Assembly (NCBI GenBank): GCA_016235125.1 | Contig: JACRLZ010000001.1 | Span: 1-64,000 of the forward strand | DNA: 64,000 bases | Source of the DNA: Sphingobacteriales bacterium | GTDB taxonomy: Bacteria > Bacteroidota > Bacteroidia > Chitinophagales > Chitinophagaceae | Reading direction: 5' to 3' | Shown here: positions 8,235-17,831 of the stretch, one piece after another | Layout: the number at the start of each line of letters is the position of its first letter | Numbering within the stretch: position 1 is the stretch's first letter | Notes under the pieces: generated by a model | Told to the model about the DNA's origin: nothing | The model's input: only the letters and a program-made list of their open reading frames with translations | The model's database searches: none | Program-made: the position numbers and the translations under genes

Positions 8235-8335
8235 GTCTGTCTAAGGTTCCCTGCCTGACTCCTGCCCGACTACATTAATATAAAATGTTGTGGTCAGGCG
8301 GGGCGTCACGCAGGCAGGGAATCCTAGTAGCTCAA
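8235..8335 (+). repeat. duplicate of tRNA-Gln 3' half, split by a 69-bp palindromic insert
   Basis: GTCTGTCTAAGGTTC (8235-8249) and GAATCCTAGTAGCTCAACA (8317-8335 region, first base at 8319 after the insert edge) together match tRNA positions 7922-7954, with one extra A. The match is interrupted exactly in the T loop by 69 bases (8250-8318). The copy cannot form a tRNA because the 5' half is absent. It marks the distal edge of the GIY-YIG unit. Confidence 0.85.
8250..8318. repeat. 69-bp REP/MITE-like element
   Basis: It begins CCTGCCTG and ends CAGGCAGG, a perfect terminal inverted repeat. Inner segments CTCCTGCCCGAC and GGTCAGGCGGGG also roughly pair. The same CCTGCCTG/CAGGCAGG core forms the 20-bp palindrome at 37121-37140, so this looks like a longer member of that REP family. 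Confidence 0.7.
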
Positions 8336-8368
8336 CACAATCCCCACCAAAAATTGGGGATTGTTTAT
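8336..8368 (+). terminator. terminator after the duplicated tRNA end
   Basis: CAATCCCCA (from 8338) pairs with TGGGGATTG, followed by TTTATT. This is plausibly the original terminator of the tRNA-Gln gene, displaced when the GIY-YIG unit inserted. Confidence 0.65.
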
Positions 8369-8415
8369 TAAGGGTATCCCTTTGAGCATCCTTTCATAAC
8401 TTTAAGAAAAAAAAT

Positions 8416-8877
8416 ATGAAGTGGATAACCCGTGAACGTCCAAAGATCGATCGCATTGCATGCCCATGGTTGATTAAAAATTTTGTCGATAAGGATGCCG
8501 AATTCATTTATGTTCCAAAAGAAGATGTGTTTGCCAAAGCGAGGGAAATGGATGCAATTCCTTACGATATCCCCGGAGCTGAATACTCACATTATGGCGA
8601 TGAATGTACATTTGATTACATTGTAAAAAAACATGGATTGAACGATCCGGCATTGCAACAGCTTTCAACTATTATCAGAGGAGCGGATACAGATCACTTT
8701 GAGCTGACTCCGCAATCTGCAGGACTATGGGCCATCTCAGCCGGGCTATCCTACAATTATAAAAATGATAATGAAATGCTGGCTACGGGCATGAAAATTT
8801 ATGATGCCCTATACGCCTGGGCAAAATATGTACAGACAGAAAAACATACATGGAACCCAAATCTGATGAAAACATAA
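8416..8877 (+). CDS. ChrB-domain protein (chromate resistance-associated)
   Basis: This 153-residue protein matches the C-terminal ChrB domain: MKWITRERPKIDRIACPWLIKNFVD, FIYVPKEDV, and GAEYSHYGDECTFD with His and Cys residues that may bind metal, then a helical tail. In proteobacterial chromate operons the domain is part of ChrB, which is needed for chromate resistance or acts as a sensor. Here it is a stand-alone domain without the ChrA transporter or the N-terminal ChrB part, so a direct chromate role is uncertain. The superoxide dismutase gene begins 10 bases after its stop, suggesting cotranscription and an oxidative or metal stress setting. Confidence 0.85.
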   Translation: MKWITRERPKIDRIACPWLIKNFVDKDAEFIYVPKEDVFAKAREMDAIPYDIPGAEYSHYGDECTFDYIVKKHGLNDPALQQLSTIIRGADTDHFELTPQSAGLWAISAGLSYNYKNDNEMLATGMKIYDALYAWAKYVQTEKHTWNPNLMKT

Positions 8878-8887
8878 AATCTTTTAT

Positions 8888-9613
8888 ATGCACCGGAAAC
8901 AATTCCTTACGGCTGGTGGCGTTTTAGCAGCTACCAGTATTTTACCAACCAATTCTGTGCTGGCACAACATTATGATGAAAATGGTCTGGATAAACTTAC
9001 TGATAATGATGGAAACTTCCAGCATCTGCCTTTACCTTACAATAAAAATTTTCTTGAACCTTACATGGATGAGGAAACTGTCTACCTGCACCACACTTTT
9101 CATCATGGCGGCGCTGTAAAAGGAGCCAATAAAGATATTCAAATGATAAGAAAGGCAATGGAAGATAACAACCTTGAAATGGTTGATTACTGGACAAAAA
9201 AATTATCTTATCATTTTTCCTCTCATGTATTGCACACCATTTTCTGGACAAATCTTACTAACAAAAACGCCGACCCTTCAGGCGAATTGCTGAAAAGAAT
9301 TGAAAAAGATTTTGGTAATTACGACAAACTGAAAATGTACCTCGCTAAAACTTCTAAGGATGTGGATGGAAATGGTTGGGGAATCCTGGGTTATCAACCC
9401 TACTCAGATAAACTGACCGTTCTTCAATGCGAGAATCATGAAAAACTTACCCAATGGGGTGTGATACCGCTATTGGTTGTAGATGTGTGGGAACATGCCT
9501 ATTATCTTAAATACAAAAATAAAAGAACAGATTTTGTTGATGCCATGCTCCAGATTATTAACTGGGATAATGTTGCCGACAGGTTGAACACGGCGTATAA
9601 AATCAGGAAATGA
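8888..9613 (+). CDS. exported Fe/Mn superoxide dismutase
   Basis: This 241-residue protein has an N-terminal export signal (MHRKQFLTAGGVLAATSILP...LAQ) with an RK pair that could be Tat-like. The SOD fold has LPLPYNKNFLEPYMDEETVYLHHTFHHGG, the HVLHTIFW metal-ligand helix, GNGWGILGY, and DVWEHAYYLKY with the last Asp and His ligands. It converts superoxide to oxygen and peroxide, probably in the periplasm. Iron and manganese preference cannot be told by eye. It follows the ChrB-domain gene closely. Confidence 0.9.
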   Translation: MHRKQFLTAGGVLAATSILPTNSVLAQHYDENGLDKLTDNDGNFQHLPLPYNKNFLEPYMDEETVYLHHTFHHGGAVKGANKDIQMIRKAMEDNNLEMVDYWTKKLSYHFSSHVLHTIFWTNLTNKNADPSGELLKRIEKDFGNYDKLKMYLAKTSKDVDGNGWGILGYQPYSDKLTVLQCENHEKLTQWGVIPLLVVDVWEHAYYLKYKNKRTDFVDAMLQIINWDNVADRLNTAYKIRK

Positions 9614-9618
9614 TATTT

Positions 9619-10485
9619 CTATTTCATTCTCAGTTTCTTTAAACAAACAGCAAGGCATTCTCTCCAATTTTTTAACTTGATCCCAAAGATTTCCTGAATT
9701 TTTGTTTTATCCAGCACCGAATACATCGGCCGCTTTGCAGGAGTGGGATACTGTGAGGTGGGAATGGGACTGATCTTGCAGGAACTTCCTGACAACTCTT
9801 TTATTGACAAAGCAAAATCATACCAGCTGATGATACCCTCATTCGAAAAATTATAAATACCCGGTTGCCACTGCTGTAAAGAAATGATCTGCAGAATGGC
9901 TTCAGCAAGGTCAACGGCATAAGTAGGTGATCCCATTTGGTCATTCACAATATTAATCTCCTTCTTTTCCTTCATCAGTCTGAGCATAGTTCTTGCAAAA
10001 TTTTTACCATACTCACTGTACAGCCAGGATGTGCGGATGATGATGGAATCAGGATTTAATTGCAAAGCCTGTTTCTCCCCTTCCAGTTTTGAAGCGCCGT
10101 AAACATTAATGGGGTGTGGCGGAAAAATTTCTTTATAAGGAGTTGTTGCAGCGCCATCAAAAACATAATCAGTGGAAATATGAATGAAACGGCAATTGTT
10201 CTCCTTACAAACTGCTGCCAACACACCCACTGCTTCACCATTTATCTGGAAAGCAAGATCCTTTTCCTGTTCGGCACGGTCAACGGCTGTATAAGCAGCA
10301 CAATTAATTAAGTATTGCGGACGATAGGTTTTAAAATACTGCCGAACCATTTCAAAGTGATGAACAGGCAGGTCTTCTCTCGACAAAAAAATATATTCAA
10401 ATTGAGGATAGGATGGAGAGATTTTCTTCAGTTCTTTTCCCAACTGTCCGTTGGCTCCTGTAATAAGTATTCGGGGGTTATCCAT
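9619..10485 (-). CDS. rfbD: dTDP-4-dehydrorhamnose reductase
   Basis: I start at the ATG at 10485, two bases after the rfbC stop. A TTG two codons upstream is less likely. The 288-residue protein is an extended short-chain dehydrogenase: TGANGQLGKEL Rossmann motif, STDYVFDG, and the active-site YGASKLEGE (YxxxK). It makes dTDP-L-rhamnose, the last step of that pathway. It is the last gene of the six-gene nucleotide-sugar operon and directly follows rfbC. RfbA and RfbB are not in the window. Confidence 0.92.
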   Translation of the reverse strand: MDNPRILITGANGQLGKELKKISPSYPQFEYIFLSREDLPVHHFEMVRQYFKTYRPQYLINCAAYTAVDRAEQEKDLAFQINGEAVGVLAAVCKENNCRFIHISTDYVFDGAATTPYKEIFPPHPINVYGASKLEGEKQALQLNPDSIIIRTSWLYSEYGKNFARTMLRLMKEKKEINIVNDQMGSPTYAVDLAEAILQIISLQQWQPGIYNFSNEGIISWYDFALSIKELSGSSCKISPIPTSQYPTPAKRPMYSVLDKTKIQEIFGIKLKNWRECLAVCLKKLRMK

Positions 10486-10487
10486 GT

Positions 10488-11048
10488 TCAACTCTCAAAA
10501 ACAAAACTGTTATTGCAGTGTGCAAAGCCGGGCAGCATATTATCTTTTTCAGAAACAATGGCATTTCCCTGTGGTATTCTCCAGTCAATATTCAACTCAG
10601 CGTCATTACAGATGATCCCTGCTTCACTTTCCCTGTTGTAAAATGCATCGCATTTGTAAAGCACTTCGGCCTTCTCGCTTAAAACAGAAAAACCATGTGC
10701 AAATCCTTTGGGAATGAATAATTGCCTTTTATTTTTTGCTGACAAAACTTTGCTGTACACTTTGCCGAAGGTGGGTGATCCTTTGCGGATATCCACCACT
10801 ATATCGAGGATTTTTCCCCTGAGCACTCTTACCAATTTCGATTGTGCAAAAGGCGGCAGCTGGTAATGAAGTCCACGGATAACACCGTATAGAGAAGAAG
10901 ACTGGTTATCCTGCACCCAGTTGCAATCTATACCTGCTTCCCGGAATTTTTTTTCATTATACGATTCAAAAAAATATCCCCGGCTGTCTTCAAATACATC
11001 CGGTTCTATTAAAATCAGCCCGGGAAAATCTGTTTGGGTGAATGGCAT
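10488..11048 (-). CDS. rfbC: dTDP-4-dehydrorhamnose 3,5-epimerase
   Basis: This 186-residue cupin-fold epimerase has the family signatures GLILIEPDVFEDSRGYFFESYNE, GVIRGLHYQ with the catalytic His, and FIPKGFAHGFSVLSE. It epimerises C3 and C5 of dTDP-4-keto-6-deoxyglucose. Length is normal for the family. It sits one base after the upstream dehydrogenase stop and just before rfbD, so the genes are almost certainly cotranscribed. Confidence 0.94.
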   Translation of the reverse strand: MPFTQTDFPGLILIEPDVFEDSRGYFFESYNEKKFREAGIDCNWVQDNQSSSLYGVIRGLHYQLPPFAQSKLVRVLRGKILDIVVDIRKGSPTFGKVYSKVLSAKNKRQLFIPKGFAHGFSVLSEKAEVLYKCDAFYNRESEAGIICNDAELNIDWRIPQGNAIVSEKDNMLPGFAHCNNSFVFES

Positions 11049-11049
11049 G

Positions 11050-12339
11050 TTACAAACTCCAGTATTTTCTGTTATTGATTTTGTTTCTATAGATACCCTT
11101 CAGGTCTGCAATCAACGCCTGCGGTTTGCTGATGCCGGCAAAATAGTCCTCATCATGCAAAAGATAATCGCTATGAGGAACCGCTATAATAACAGCATCA
11201 TAATCATTCCTGATTTTCTCTGCCAGACCAAAACCATATTCATGTTTCAGTTCTTCCGAATCAGCATGCGGATCTTCCACATCCACATTCACATAATATT
11301 CCTTTAACGCATTCACCACATCACTCACTTTTGAATTACGGATGTCGCTTACATTTTCTTTAAAAGTGGCTCCTTTCACCAGCACTTTTGAGGATTTTAC
11401 ATCCCCATTATTTTTAATGATATGCTGTATCACTTTTTTGGCCACATACTTAGCCATATTATCATTGATATTACGGCCAGCCAGTATCACTTCTGAATGA
11501 TAACCCAGCTCTTTTGCTTTGTAAGTAAGATAATAAGGATCTACACCGATGCAATGACCGCCTACAAGTCCCGGCTGAAATTTCAAAAAATTCCATTTTG
11601 TTCCGGCTGCTTCCAGCACTTCGAATGTATTGATGCCTATTTTATCAAAAATGATGGAAAGCTCATTCATCAGGGCAATGTTCAGATCCCGTTGAGTATT
11701 CTCAATGATCTTGGCAGCTTCTGCAACTTTAATGGATGAAGCCCTGTGTACACCTGCCTGCACTACCAATTCATACACTTTAGCAATTTCTTCCAGCGAT
11801 TCGGCATCACAACCGGAAACCACTTTAATGATCTTAGCCAGTGTATGGGTTTTATCGCCGGGATTGATCCTTTCAGGTGAATAGCCCAGTTTAAAATCTT
11901 TCACATTCTTCAGGCCTGATAATTTTTCAATAACTGGTAAACAATCATCTTCCGTGCAACCGGGATACACTGTTGATTCAAAAACTACATAATCTCCTTT
12001 CCTGATCACCTTACCAATTGTTTCCGATGCTTTCTTTACAGGAGTAAGATCGGGCACATTGTGTTCATCAACGGGAGTTGGAACTGCAACGATAAAAAAT
12101 TTTGCTTCCTTTAATACATCCAATGAATCTGTAAATGTTATATCGCATCCTTCAAAATCATTTTTTTCCAGTTCATTGCTCGGATCAATACCCTGCTTCA
12201 TCAACTCAATTCTCCTGGCATTGATATCAAACCCGATGACAGAAATCTTTTTTGCAAACTCCAGCGCAATAGGCAGACCCACATAGCCTAATCCTATCAC
12301 AGCAAGTTTGCCTTTCTTTTCAACTAATTGCTTATACAT
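11050..12339 (-). CDS. UDP-sugar (probably UDP-N-acetylhexosamine) dehydrogenase, TviB/WbpA type
   Basis: The start is set at the ATG at 12339 (MYKQLVEKKGKLAVIGLGYVGLP), which leaves a short gap after the preceding gene. A longer frame would overlap that gene. The product of about 429 residues has the NAD motif GLGYVGLP, FESTVYPGCTE, SPERINPGD, and GGHCIGVDPYYLT with the catalytic Cys. These features fit the UDP-GlcNAc/GalNAc 6-dehydrogenase branch and not UDP-glucose dehydrogenase, which is encoded two genes upstream. The product would be an N-acetylated uronic acid for polysaccharide synthesis. Confidence 0.88.
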   Translation of the reverse strand: MYKQLVEKKGKLAVIGLGYVGLPIALEFAKKISVIGFDINARRIELMKQGIDPSNELEKNDFEGCDITFTDSLDVLKEAKFFIVAVPTPVDEHNVPDLTPVKKASETIGKVIRKGDYVVFESTVYPGCTEDDCLPVIEKLSGLKNVKDFKLGYSPERINPGDKTHTLAKIIKVVSGCDAESLEEIAKVYELVVQAGVHRASSIKVAEAAKIIENTQRDLNIALMNELSIIFDKIGINTFEVLEAAGTKWNFLKFQPGLVGGHCIGVDPYYLTYKAKELGYHSEVILAGRNINDNMAKYVAKKVIQHIIKNNGDVKSSKVLVKGATFKENVSDIRNSKVSDVVNALKEYYVNVDVEDPHADSEELKHEYGFGLAEKIRNDYDAVIIAVPHSDYLLHDEDYFAGISKPQALIADLKGIYRNKINNRKYWSL

Positions 12340-12356
12340 ACCTGTTTGCAAAATTT

Positions 12357-13340
12357 TTATTTCTGACTGATAAACTCCTTGGGTTGTTTTGACCATTCCT
12401 CTGACGGCAAAGATTTAAAATAGTCATAGGTGATCTTTAAACCTTCTTTGCGTGAAACTTTCGGTTGCCAGCCAAGATTTTTTTTGGCCTTTGTTATATC
12501 CGGCTGCCTTTGCCTGGGATCGTCCACCGGCAAGGGCTTGTGCACAATCCTCACTTTATTTCCTGTAAGTTCCAGTATTTCTTCTGCAAAATCCTTCAGT
12601 GATATTTCATCGGGGTTGCCAATATTTACCGGCATGATGTAATCACTCATCAGCAAACGATAAATGCCATCGATCAGGTCATCCACATAACAAAAACTTC
12701 TTGTTTGTGACCCGTCGCCAAATACTGTAAGATCTTCTCCCCGCAAAGCCTGCCCGATAAATGCAGGAAGTGCCCTTCCGTCATTCAGCCTCATCCTCGG
12801 TCCATAAGTATTGAATATCCTCACAATCCGGGTATCAACTCCATGAAATGTATGATATGCCATTGTAATGGACTCCATATATCTTTTTGCCTCATCATAA
12901 ACCCCTCGGGGACCAACAGGGTTTACATTGCCCCAGTATTCTTCGGTTTGCGGATGCACCAGTGGATCGCCATACACTTCACTGGTGCTTGCCACCAGTA
13001 TCCTTGCTCCTTTTGCTTTGGCCAATCCAAGACAATTATGTGTGCCCATGGCGCCTACTTTCAAAGTCTGAATAGGAATCTTCAAATAATCAATAGGACT
13101 TGCAGGTGATGCAAAATGAAGAATATAATCCAGGTGACCCGGAATATGAATGAATTTAGTTACGTCATGATGATAAAATTCAAAATGCTCCAGTTGAAAG
13201 AGGTGCTGAATGTTTTTCAGGTCACCGGTTATCAGGTTATCCATGCCAATTACATGGAAACCTTCCCTGATAAACCGGTCGCATAGATGTGAACCAAGAA
13301 AACCGGCTGCACCGGTGATCAATACTTTTTTTTTCTTCAT
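12357..13340 (-). CDS. UDP-glucuronate decarboxylase (UDP-xylose synthase)
   Basis: This 327-residue extended SDR has [14 protein letters not shown], the UXS-type [29 protein letters not shown], and the catalytic GVYDEAKRY (YxxxK). The [10 protein letters not shown] and [17 protein letters not shown] segments are diagnostic for this family. It converts UDP-glucuronate, made by the adjacent Ugd, to UDP-xylose. It lies 5 bases downstream of ugd, a functional pair inside the operon. Confidence 0.92.
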   Translation of the reverse strand: MKKKKVLITGAAGFLGSHLCDRFIREGFHVIGMDNLITGDLKNIQHLFQLEHFEFYHHDVTKFIHIPGHLDYILHFASPASPIDYLKIPIQTLKVGAMGTHNCLGLAKAKGARILVASTSEVYGDPLVHPQTEEYWGNVNPVGPRGVYDEAKRYMESITMAYHTFHGVDTRIVRIFNTYGPRMRLNDGRALPAFIGQALRGEDLTVFGDGSQTRSFCYVDDLIDGIYRLLMSDYIMPVNIGNPDEISLKDFAEEILELTGNKVRIVHKPLPVDDPRQRQPDITKAKKNLGWQPKVSRKEGLKITYDYFKSLPSEEWSKQPKEFISQK

Positions 13341-13345
13341 GGATA

Positions 13346-14656
13346 TTAATTAACAGTGGCCCTGCCAACACTTTCATAGTGAAATCCCAGTTCTTTCATC
13401 ACAGGCAGGTCAAATAAATTTCGTCCGTCAAAAATAGCTTTGTTTTTCAGGCTGGAAATAATTTTTGAAAATTCCGGTGTGCGGAATTCACTCCATTCGG
13501 TGGCAATAATCAGCGCATCTGCCCCTGCCAACGCCTCGTATTGCCCCTTGGCATATTGGATCTTATTGCCAATCATTCCTTTTACATTATTCATTGCTTC
13601 GGGATCAAATGCACAAACCGATGCCCCTTCTTTCAGCAACGCATCAATAATATATAATGCCGGCGCTTCACGAATATCATCTGTATTGGGTTTAAATGCC
13701 AGTCCCCACAGCGCAAACCGTTTTCCTTTCAGATCACCATTGAAATATTTTTTTATGCCCGGAAGCAGGTGCAGTTTTTGAGATTCATTCACTTCCATTA
13801 CTGCATCCAGTATTTTGAATTCATATTTCACTTCATGTGAAGATTTCACCAAAGCCTGCACATCTTTTGGAAAACAGCTTCCTCCATACCCTATGCCCGG
13901 AAAGAGAAACCGTTTGCCAATTCTCTCATCGCTGCCAATACCACGGCGAACCATGTCCACATCGGCTCCCAGTTTTTCGCAGAGTCTTGCTATTTCATTC
14001 ATAAATGAAATCTTGGTCGCCAGAAAAGAATTGGCTGCATATTTTGTCAACTCTGCTGAACGTTCGTCCATAAAGAGTAAGGGGTTGCCCTGTCTTACAA
14101 AAGGAGCATAAAGATCGGACATCAGTTTCCTTGCTTTTTCCGATTGTGTGCCGATCACCACCCGGTCAGGTTTCATAAAATCTTCCACCGCCACCCCTTC
14201 ACGCAAAAATTCAGGATTGCTTGCCACATCAAACTCTCCCTTGTAGTTCATGGAAACAGCGGCATGAACTTTTTCAGCGGTGCCTACCGGCACAGTGCTC
14301 TTGTCAACGATCAACTTATAATCCGTCATTATCTTTCCCAATTCATCTGCCACTCCAAGAATGTATTTTAAATCTGCTGAACCATCTTCGCCGGGCGGTG
14401 TGGGCAATGCAAGAAAAATGATGGCTGCGTCTTTAATCCCCTCAGCCAGATCTGTGGTAAAGTGCAGGCGGTGTTCCCTGAGATTGCGGAGAAACATTTT
14501 TTCAAGACCGGGTTCATAAATGGTTATCCCGCCGTTTCTTAATTTATTGACCTTGGCAATGTCAATATCAACACAGGTTACATTATTACCGGTTTCGGCA
14601 AAACAGGTGCCTGTAACCAAACCAACATAACCGGTACCTACTACTGAAATTTTCAT
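13346..14656 (-). CDS. ugd: UDP-glucose 6-dehydrogenase
   Basis: This 436-residue protein oxidises UDP-glucose to UDP-glucuronate. It shows [17 protein letters not shown] at the N-terminus, [38 protein letters not shown], and [13 protein letters not shown] with the catalytic Cys. Length is that of bacterial UGDs. The next gene consumes UDP-glucuronate. It is the second gene of the operon, 9 bases after the degT-type gene. Confidence 0.94.
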   Translation of the reverse strand: MKISVVGTGYVGLVTGTCFAETGNNVTCVDIDIAKVNKLRNGGITIYEPGLEKMFLRNLREHRLHFTTDLAEGIKDAAIIFLALPTPPGEDGSADLKYILGVADELGKIMTDYKLIVDKSTVPVGTAEKVHAAVSMNYKGEFDVASNPEFLREGVAVEDFMKPDRVVIGTQSEKARKLMSDLYAPFVRQGNPLLFMDERSAELTKYAANSFLATKISFMNEIARLCEKLGADVDMVRRGIGSDERIGKRFLFPGIGYGGSCFPKDVQALVKSSHEVKYEFKILDAVMEVNESQKLHLLPGIKKYFNGDLKGKRFALWGLAFKPNTDDIREAPALYIIDALLKEGASVCAFDPEAMNNVKGMIGNKIQYAKGQYEALAGADALIIATEWSEFRTPEFSKIISSLKNKAIFDGRNLFDLPVMKELGFHYESVGRATVN

Positions 14657-14665
14657 ATCCTGGAT

Positions 14666-15796
14666 TTATTTATGTATGTATTCTAAAACTTTTGTACTGA
14701 TATAGTCCAGTTGTTCCCCGTCCATCTCGGTATGAACAGGCAATGAGATCACTCTTTCTGTCAGCCAGTCGGTAACAGGCATCTGCTTTGATGCCACATT
14801 AAATTGCTCAAACATTTTTTGTTTATGACCGGGAACCGGGTAATAGATCATGGAAGGAATTTGATTATCGGCAAGGAATTTTTTTAACCCGTCACGGTCA
14901 ACCCCATCCAGTATCAAAGTATACTGATGAAAAACATGATCGGAATAACCGGCTCTGTAAGGTGTTTTGATTTTTGAATTATTGGCAAAAGCCCTGTCAT
15001 AATGATCAGCTACTTTTCTCCTTGCGGAAGCATATTCATCAAGATGCTTCAGTTTAATGTTGAGAATAGCTGCCTGGATAGAATCAAGCCGGCTGTTGCA
15101 TCCCACCACATCGTGATAGTATTGTTTGCTCTGGCCATGATTGGCAATCATTTTAAGCTTTGCCGCCAGCGAATCGTCATTGGTGAACATTGCGCCCCCA
15201 TCACCAAATGCTCCTAGGTTCTTGGAGGGATAAAAAGAAGTAGTGCCAATGTGGCCAATTGTTCCTGTTTTCTTTTTGCTGCCGTCGCTGAAGGTATAAT
15301 CGCAGCCAATAGCCTGGGCATTATCTTCTATTACAAACAGGTTGTGTTTTTTGGCAATAGCCATAATGGCTTCCATCGGCGCAGCCTGTCCGTATAAATG
15401 AACCGGTACAATTGCTTTTGTTTTGGGGGTAATTGCTTTTTCAATGGCTGCCGGATCAATACAAAATGTTTTTGCATCCACCTCCACAAATACCGGTGTC
15501 AATTTCAATAGGGCGATTACCTCAGTAGTGGCTATATAGGTAAATGAAGGAGTAATTACTTCATCCCCCGGCTGCAGACCCAACGCCATCATGGCTATCT
15601 GCAATGCATCAGTTCCGTTGGCGCAGGGAATAGTATGTTTAATATTGAGATAAGAAGAAAGGCTGGCTGCAAAATCCTGTACTGCTTTACCATTAATAAA
15701 AGCGGTACTTTCCATTACATCCAGTACAGCACTGTCCACATCGGCTTTAATTTTGTGGTACTGCGATCGGGTATCAACCATTTGTATGGGCCGCAT
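14666..15796 (-). CDS. DegT/DnrJ/EryC1/StrS-family sugar aminotransferase
   Basis: This 376-residue PLP enzyme has CANGTDALQIAMMALGLQPGDEVITPSFTY, DNAQAIGCDY, and SFYPSKNLGAFGDGGAM with the Schiff-base Lys. Such enzymes transaminate keto-sugar nucleotides for cell-surface polysaccharides. The exact sugar is unknown; the neighbours suggest a xylose/uronic-acid/N-acetyluronate/rhamnose polymer. It is the first gene of the operon, with a good promoter upstream. Confidence 0.9.
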   Translation of the reverse strand: MRPIQMVDTRSQYHKIKADVDSAVLDVMESTAFINGKAVQDFAASLSSYLNIKHTIPCANGTDALQIAMMALGLQPGDEVITPSFTYIATTEVIALLKLTPVFVEVDAKTFCIDPAAIEKAITPKTKAIVPVHLYGQAAPMEAIMAIAKKHNLFVIEDNAQAIGCDYTFSDGSKKKTGTIGHIGTTSFYPSKNLGAFGDGGAMFTNDDSLAAKLKMIANHGQSKQYYHDVVGCNSRLDSIQAAILNIKLKHLDEYASARRKVADHYDRAFANNSKIKTPYRAGYSDHVFHQYTLILDGVDRDGLKKFLADNQIPSMIYYPVPGHKQKMFEQFNVASKQMPVTDWLTERVISLPVHTEMDGEQLDYISTKVLEYIHK

Positions 15797-15822
15797 CAGA
15801 ATGGGTTAGTTTTTAGCTGCCG

Positions 15823-15854
15823 CAAAAGTAGTGAATAAAAGGAAGTTTATTCAA
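15823..15854 (-). promoter_or_regulatory. promoter of the nucleotide-sugar operon
   Basis: On the minus strand TTG at 15854-15852 (-33) and TACTTTTG at 15830-15823 (-7, exact consensus) are separated by 21 bases. The ATG of the aminotransferase gene lies about 27 bases further on. Confidence 0.7.
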
Positions 15855-15903
15855 TAGCAAGTACATTTGCTTCCCGTATTTATCTGATACAAACCTCCAA
15901 CTC

Positions 15904-17160
15904 TTGACAATTTTTTTCTATAATATCTTTTTGCTGCTTTTCAAAGCCGGTATTTTCATTTCTTCATTATTCAACAGTAAAGCCAAAAAATGGCTGAAAG
16001 GGCGCAAGGGAATCTTTGAAAAACTGAAAGACGCAATTCCGGCTGATGGAAAAAATATCTGGATACATTGCTCATCACTCGGAGAATTTGAACAGGGCCG
16101 GCCTGTAATGGAACAGTTGAAGCAGGAATTCCCGGACTATAAAATACTGCTTACCTTCTTTTCTCCTTCGGGATACGAAGCGAGAAAAAATTATGTTGGC
16201 GCCGACTGGATATTTTATATGCCCATTGACGGCCCACGCAATGCAAAACGGTTCCTCGAAATCGTTCATCCCTCGCTGGTCATCTTTGTCAAGTATGAAT
16301 TCTGGTATTATTATCTTAAAAAAATCAAGTACCGGAATATTCCGCTGCTGCTTGTTTCGGCCTTGTTCCGGAAAAATATGTCCTTCTTTAAATGGTATGG
16401 ACAACTGCAGCGCAAGATGCTTACAAGATTCGATCATCTCTTTGTACAGAACGAATCTTCCAAACGTTTGATGGATGAAATCGGGCTTGCGGATATCTGC
16501 AGTATTTCCGGCGACACAAGATTTGACAGGGTAATTGAAATTGAAAAACAATGGCAGCCTGTCCCTGCTGTTGAAAATTTTATCGCCCATTCAAAAACAA
16601 TTGTTGCCGGCAGCACCTGGCCCGGAGATGAAGAAGCTTTGCAAAAAGCCCTTACAATTATTAACGACCCTTCACTGAAACTCATCATTGCCCCGCATGA
16701 GATAAATGAGAAACATATTGGTTCATTAAAAGAATTATTCCCGGATGCGATCAGATTTTCCACACTCCCTGCTCACCATTTACCACTCACTACCTGCCTG
16801 ATCATCGACAATATCGGCATGCTTTCCCGGCTGTACAAATATGGATTTATAAATTATGTCGGCGGTGGACTGAGAACTATGGGGGTTCATAATGTACTTG
16901 AAGCGGCTGTATATAATAAGCCGGTGATCTTTGGTGAGTATTATAAAAAATATGCTGAGGCCACAGGTTTGGTTGACAATAAAGGCGCCATTACTTTTAA
17001 AGATGCTACGGAACTTGCTGAGGTCATTCAACTCCTATCTGAGAACAGCGAGAAATATTTACATACAGGAGTGGCCGCCGCAGAATTCGTAAAACAAAAT
17101 GCCGGCGCCACAGAAAGGATCATTCAGTTTATTCAGGAAAAACGTCTTTTGACCAGTTGA
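15904..17160 (+). CDS. waaA: 3-deoxy-D-manno-octulosonic acid (Kdo) transferase
   Basis: This 418-residue inner-membrane glycosyltransferase adds Kdo from CMP-Kdo to lipid A precursor. An N-terminal hydrophobic anchor (FFYNIFLLLFKAGIFISSLF) is followed by WIHCSSLGEFEQGRPVMEQL, VKYEFWYYYL, and the C-terminal YVGGGLRTMGVHNVLEA donor-binding region. No in-frame ATG precedes the anchor, so translation probably starts at the TTG at 15904. It is divergent from the polysaccharide operon, and its end overlaps the next convergent gene by 28 bases. Confidence 0.92.
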   Translation: MTIFFYNIFLLLFKAGIFISSLFNSKAKKWLKGRKGIFEKLKDAIPADGKNIWIHCSSLGEFEQGRPVMEQLKQEFPDYKILLTFFSPSGYEARKNYVGADWIFYMPIDGPRNAKRFLEIVHPSLVIFVKYEFWYYYLKKIKYRNIPLLLVSALFRKNMSFFKWYGQLQRKMLTRFDHLFVQNESSKRLMDEIGLADICSISGDTRFDRVIEIEKQWQPVPAVENFIAHSKTIVAGSTWPGDEEALQKALTIINDPSLKLIIAPHEINEKHIGSLKELFPDAIRFSTLPAHHLPLTTCLIIDNIGMLSRLYKYGFINYVGGGLRTMGVHNVLEAAVYNKPVIFGEYYKKYAEATGLVDNKGAITFKDATELAEVIQLLSENSEKYLHTGVAAAEFVKQNAGATERIIQFIQEKRLLTS

Positions 17161-17831
17161 TCAAACAGATGAACGGATGGATGATCATTACTCCACCCTA
17201 GTTTTGTTTTCAATTCACGGCTTATCCAGAATTCAGCTTCGGGATAAATGTTGAAACTGTTGATGGTTTTGATACTCCTTTCATACATGTTCTCATCGCC
17301 ACGAAAGAGGTCGTTAATAAACAGGTAACGGTCATTGATACCAATGGCTTTTCTTAAATCCTTAACGGGAGTTTCCTTAAGCACCTCAACCAATTCTGTT
17401 TTTCCCTGCTTCAGTTTATCATTCAGCGATTCGGCCTGAACAGCCGAATCATTTATTTCTTTTGCCCCTTCCTTAGGCTGGTGCGACAAAGTGGGAATCT
17501 CTGTCATGGGATCAAATACCATATCCAGTTGCTTATTTTTTTGTACAACGGAAAGCGAACCTTTATCAACCAAAACGGTTTCTTTTACTTCATGCACCGG
17601 TTTTTCAACCGGCCTTGGAGCATATTTTTCATAGCCGGCGGCTGCCGCTACAACATTAACGATGGGAAGCACCACGGCTACTTTCGCTGTGCCAAGGCTT
17701 TGTGCCGCACCGGATTTCATTTTGGTAAGTTCAAATTGCAGCAGCTGAACAGTGGCAAGCATTTCTTCTGATGAAACATTCTGGCGAAACTGTTCATTTA
17801 ATTTGCTGATGAGGGTTTCTATTCGTTCCAT
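17133..17831 (-). CDS. conserved Bacteroidota protein of unknown function
   Basis: This 232-residue protein has no signal peptide. The N-terminal 60 residues are helical with an Ala/Val-rich hydrophobic stretch, the middle is charged and low in complexity, and the C-terminal part contains IGINDRYLFINDLFRGD, then YERSIKTINSFNIYPEAEFWISRELKTKLGW. I recognise that C-terminal segment as a recurring motif in Bacteroidota hypothetical proteins but know no function for it. Its 3' end overlaps waaA on the other strand. Confidence 0.75.
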   Translation of the reverse strand: MERIETLISKLNEQFRQNVSSEEMLATVQLLQFELTKMKSGAAQSLGTAKVAVVLPIVNVVAAAAGYEKYAPRPVEKPVHEVKETVLVDKGSLSVVQKNKQLDMVFDPMTEIPTLSHQPKEGAKEINDSAVQAESLNDKLKQGKTELVEVLKETPVKDLRKAIGINDRYLFINDLFRGDENMYERSIKTINSFNIYPEAEFWISRELKTKLGWSNDHPSVHLFDQLVKRRFS

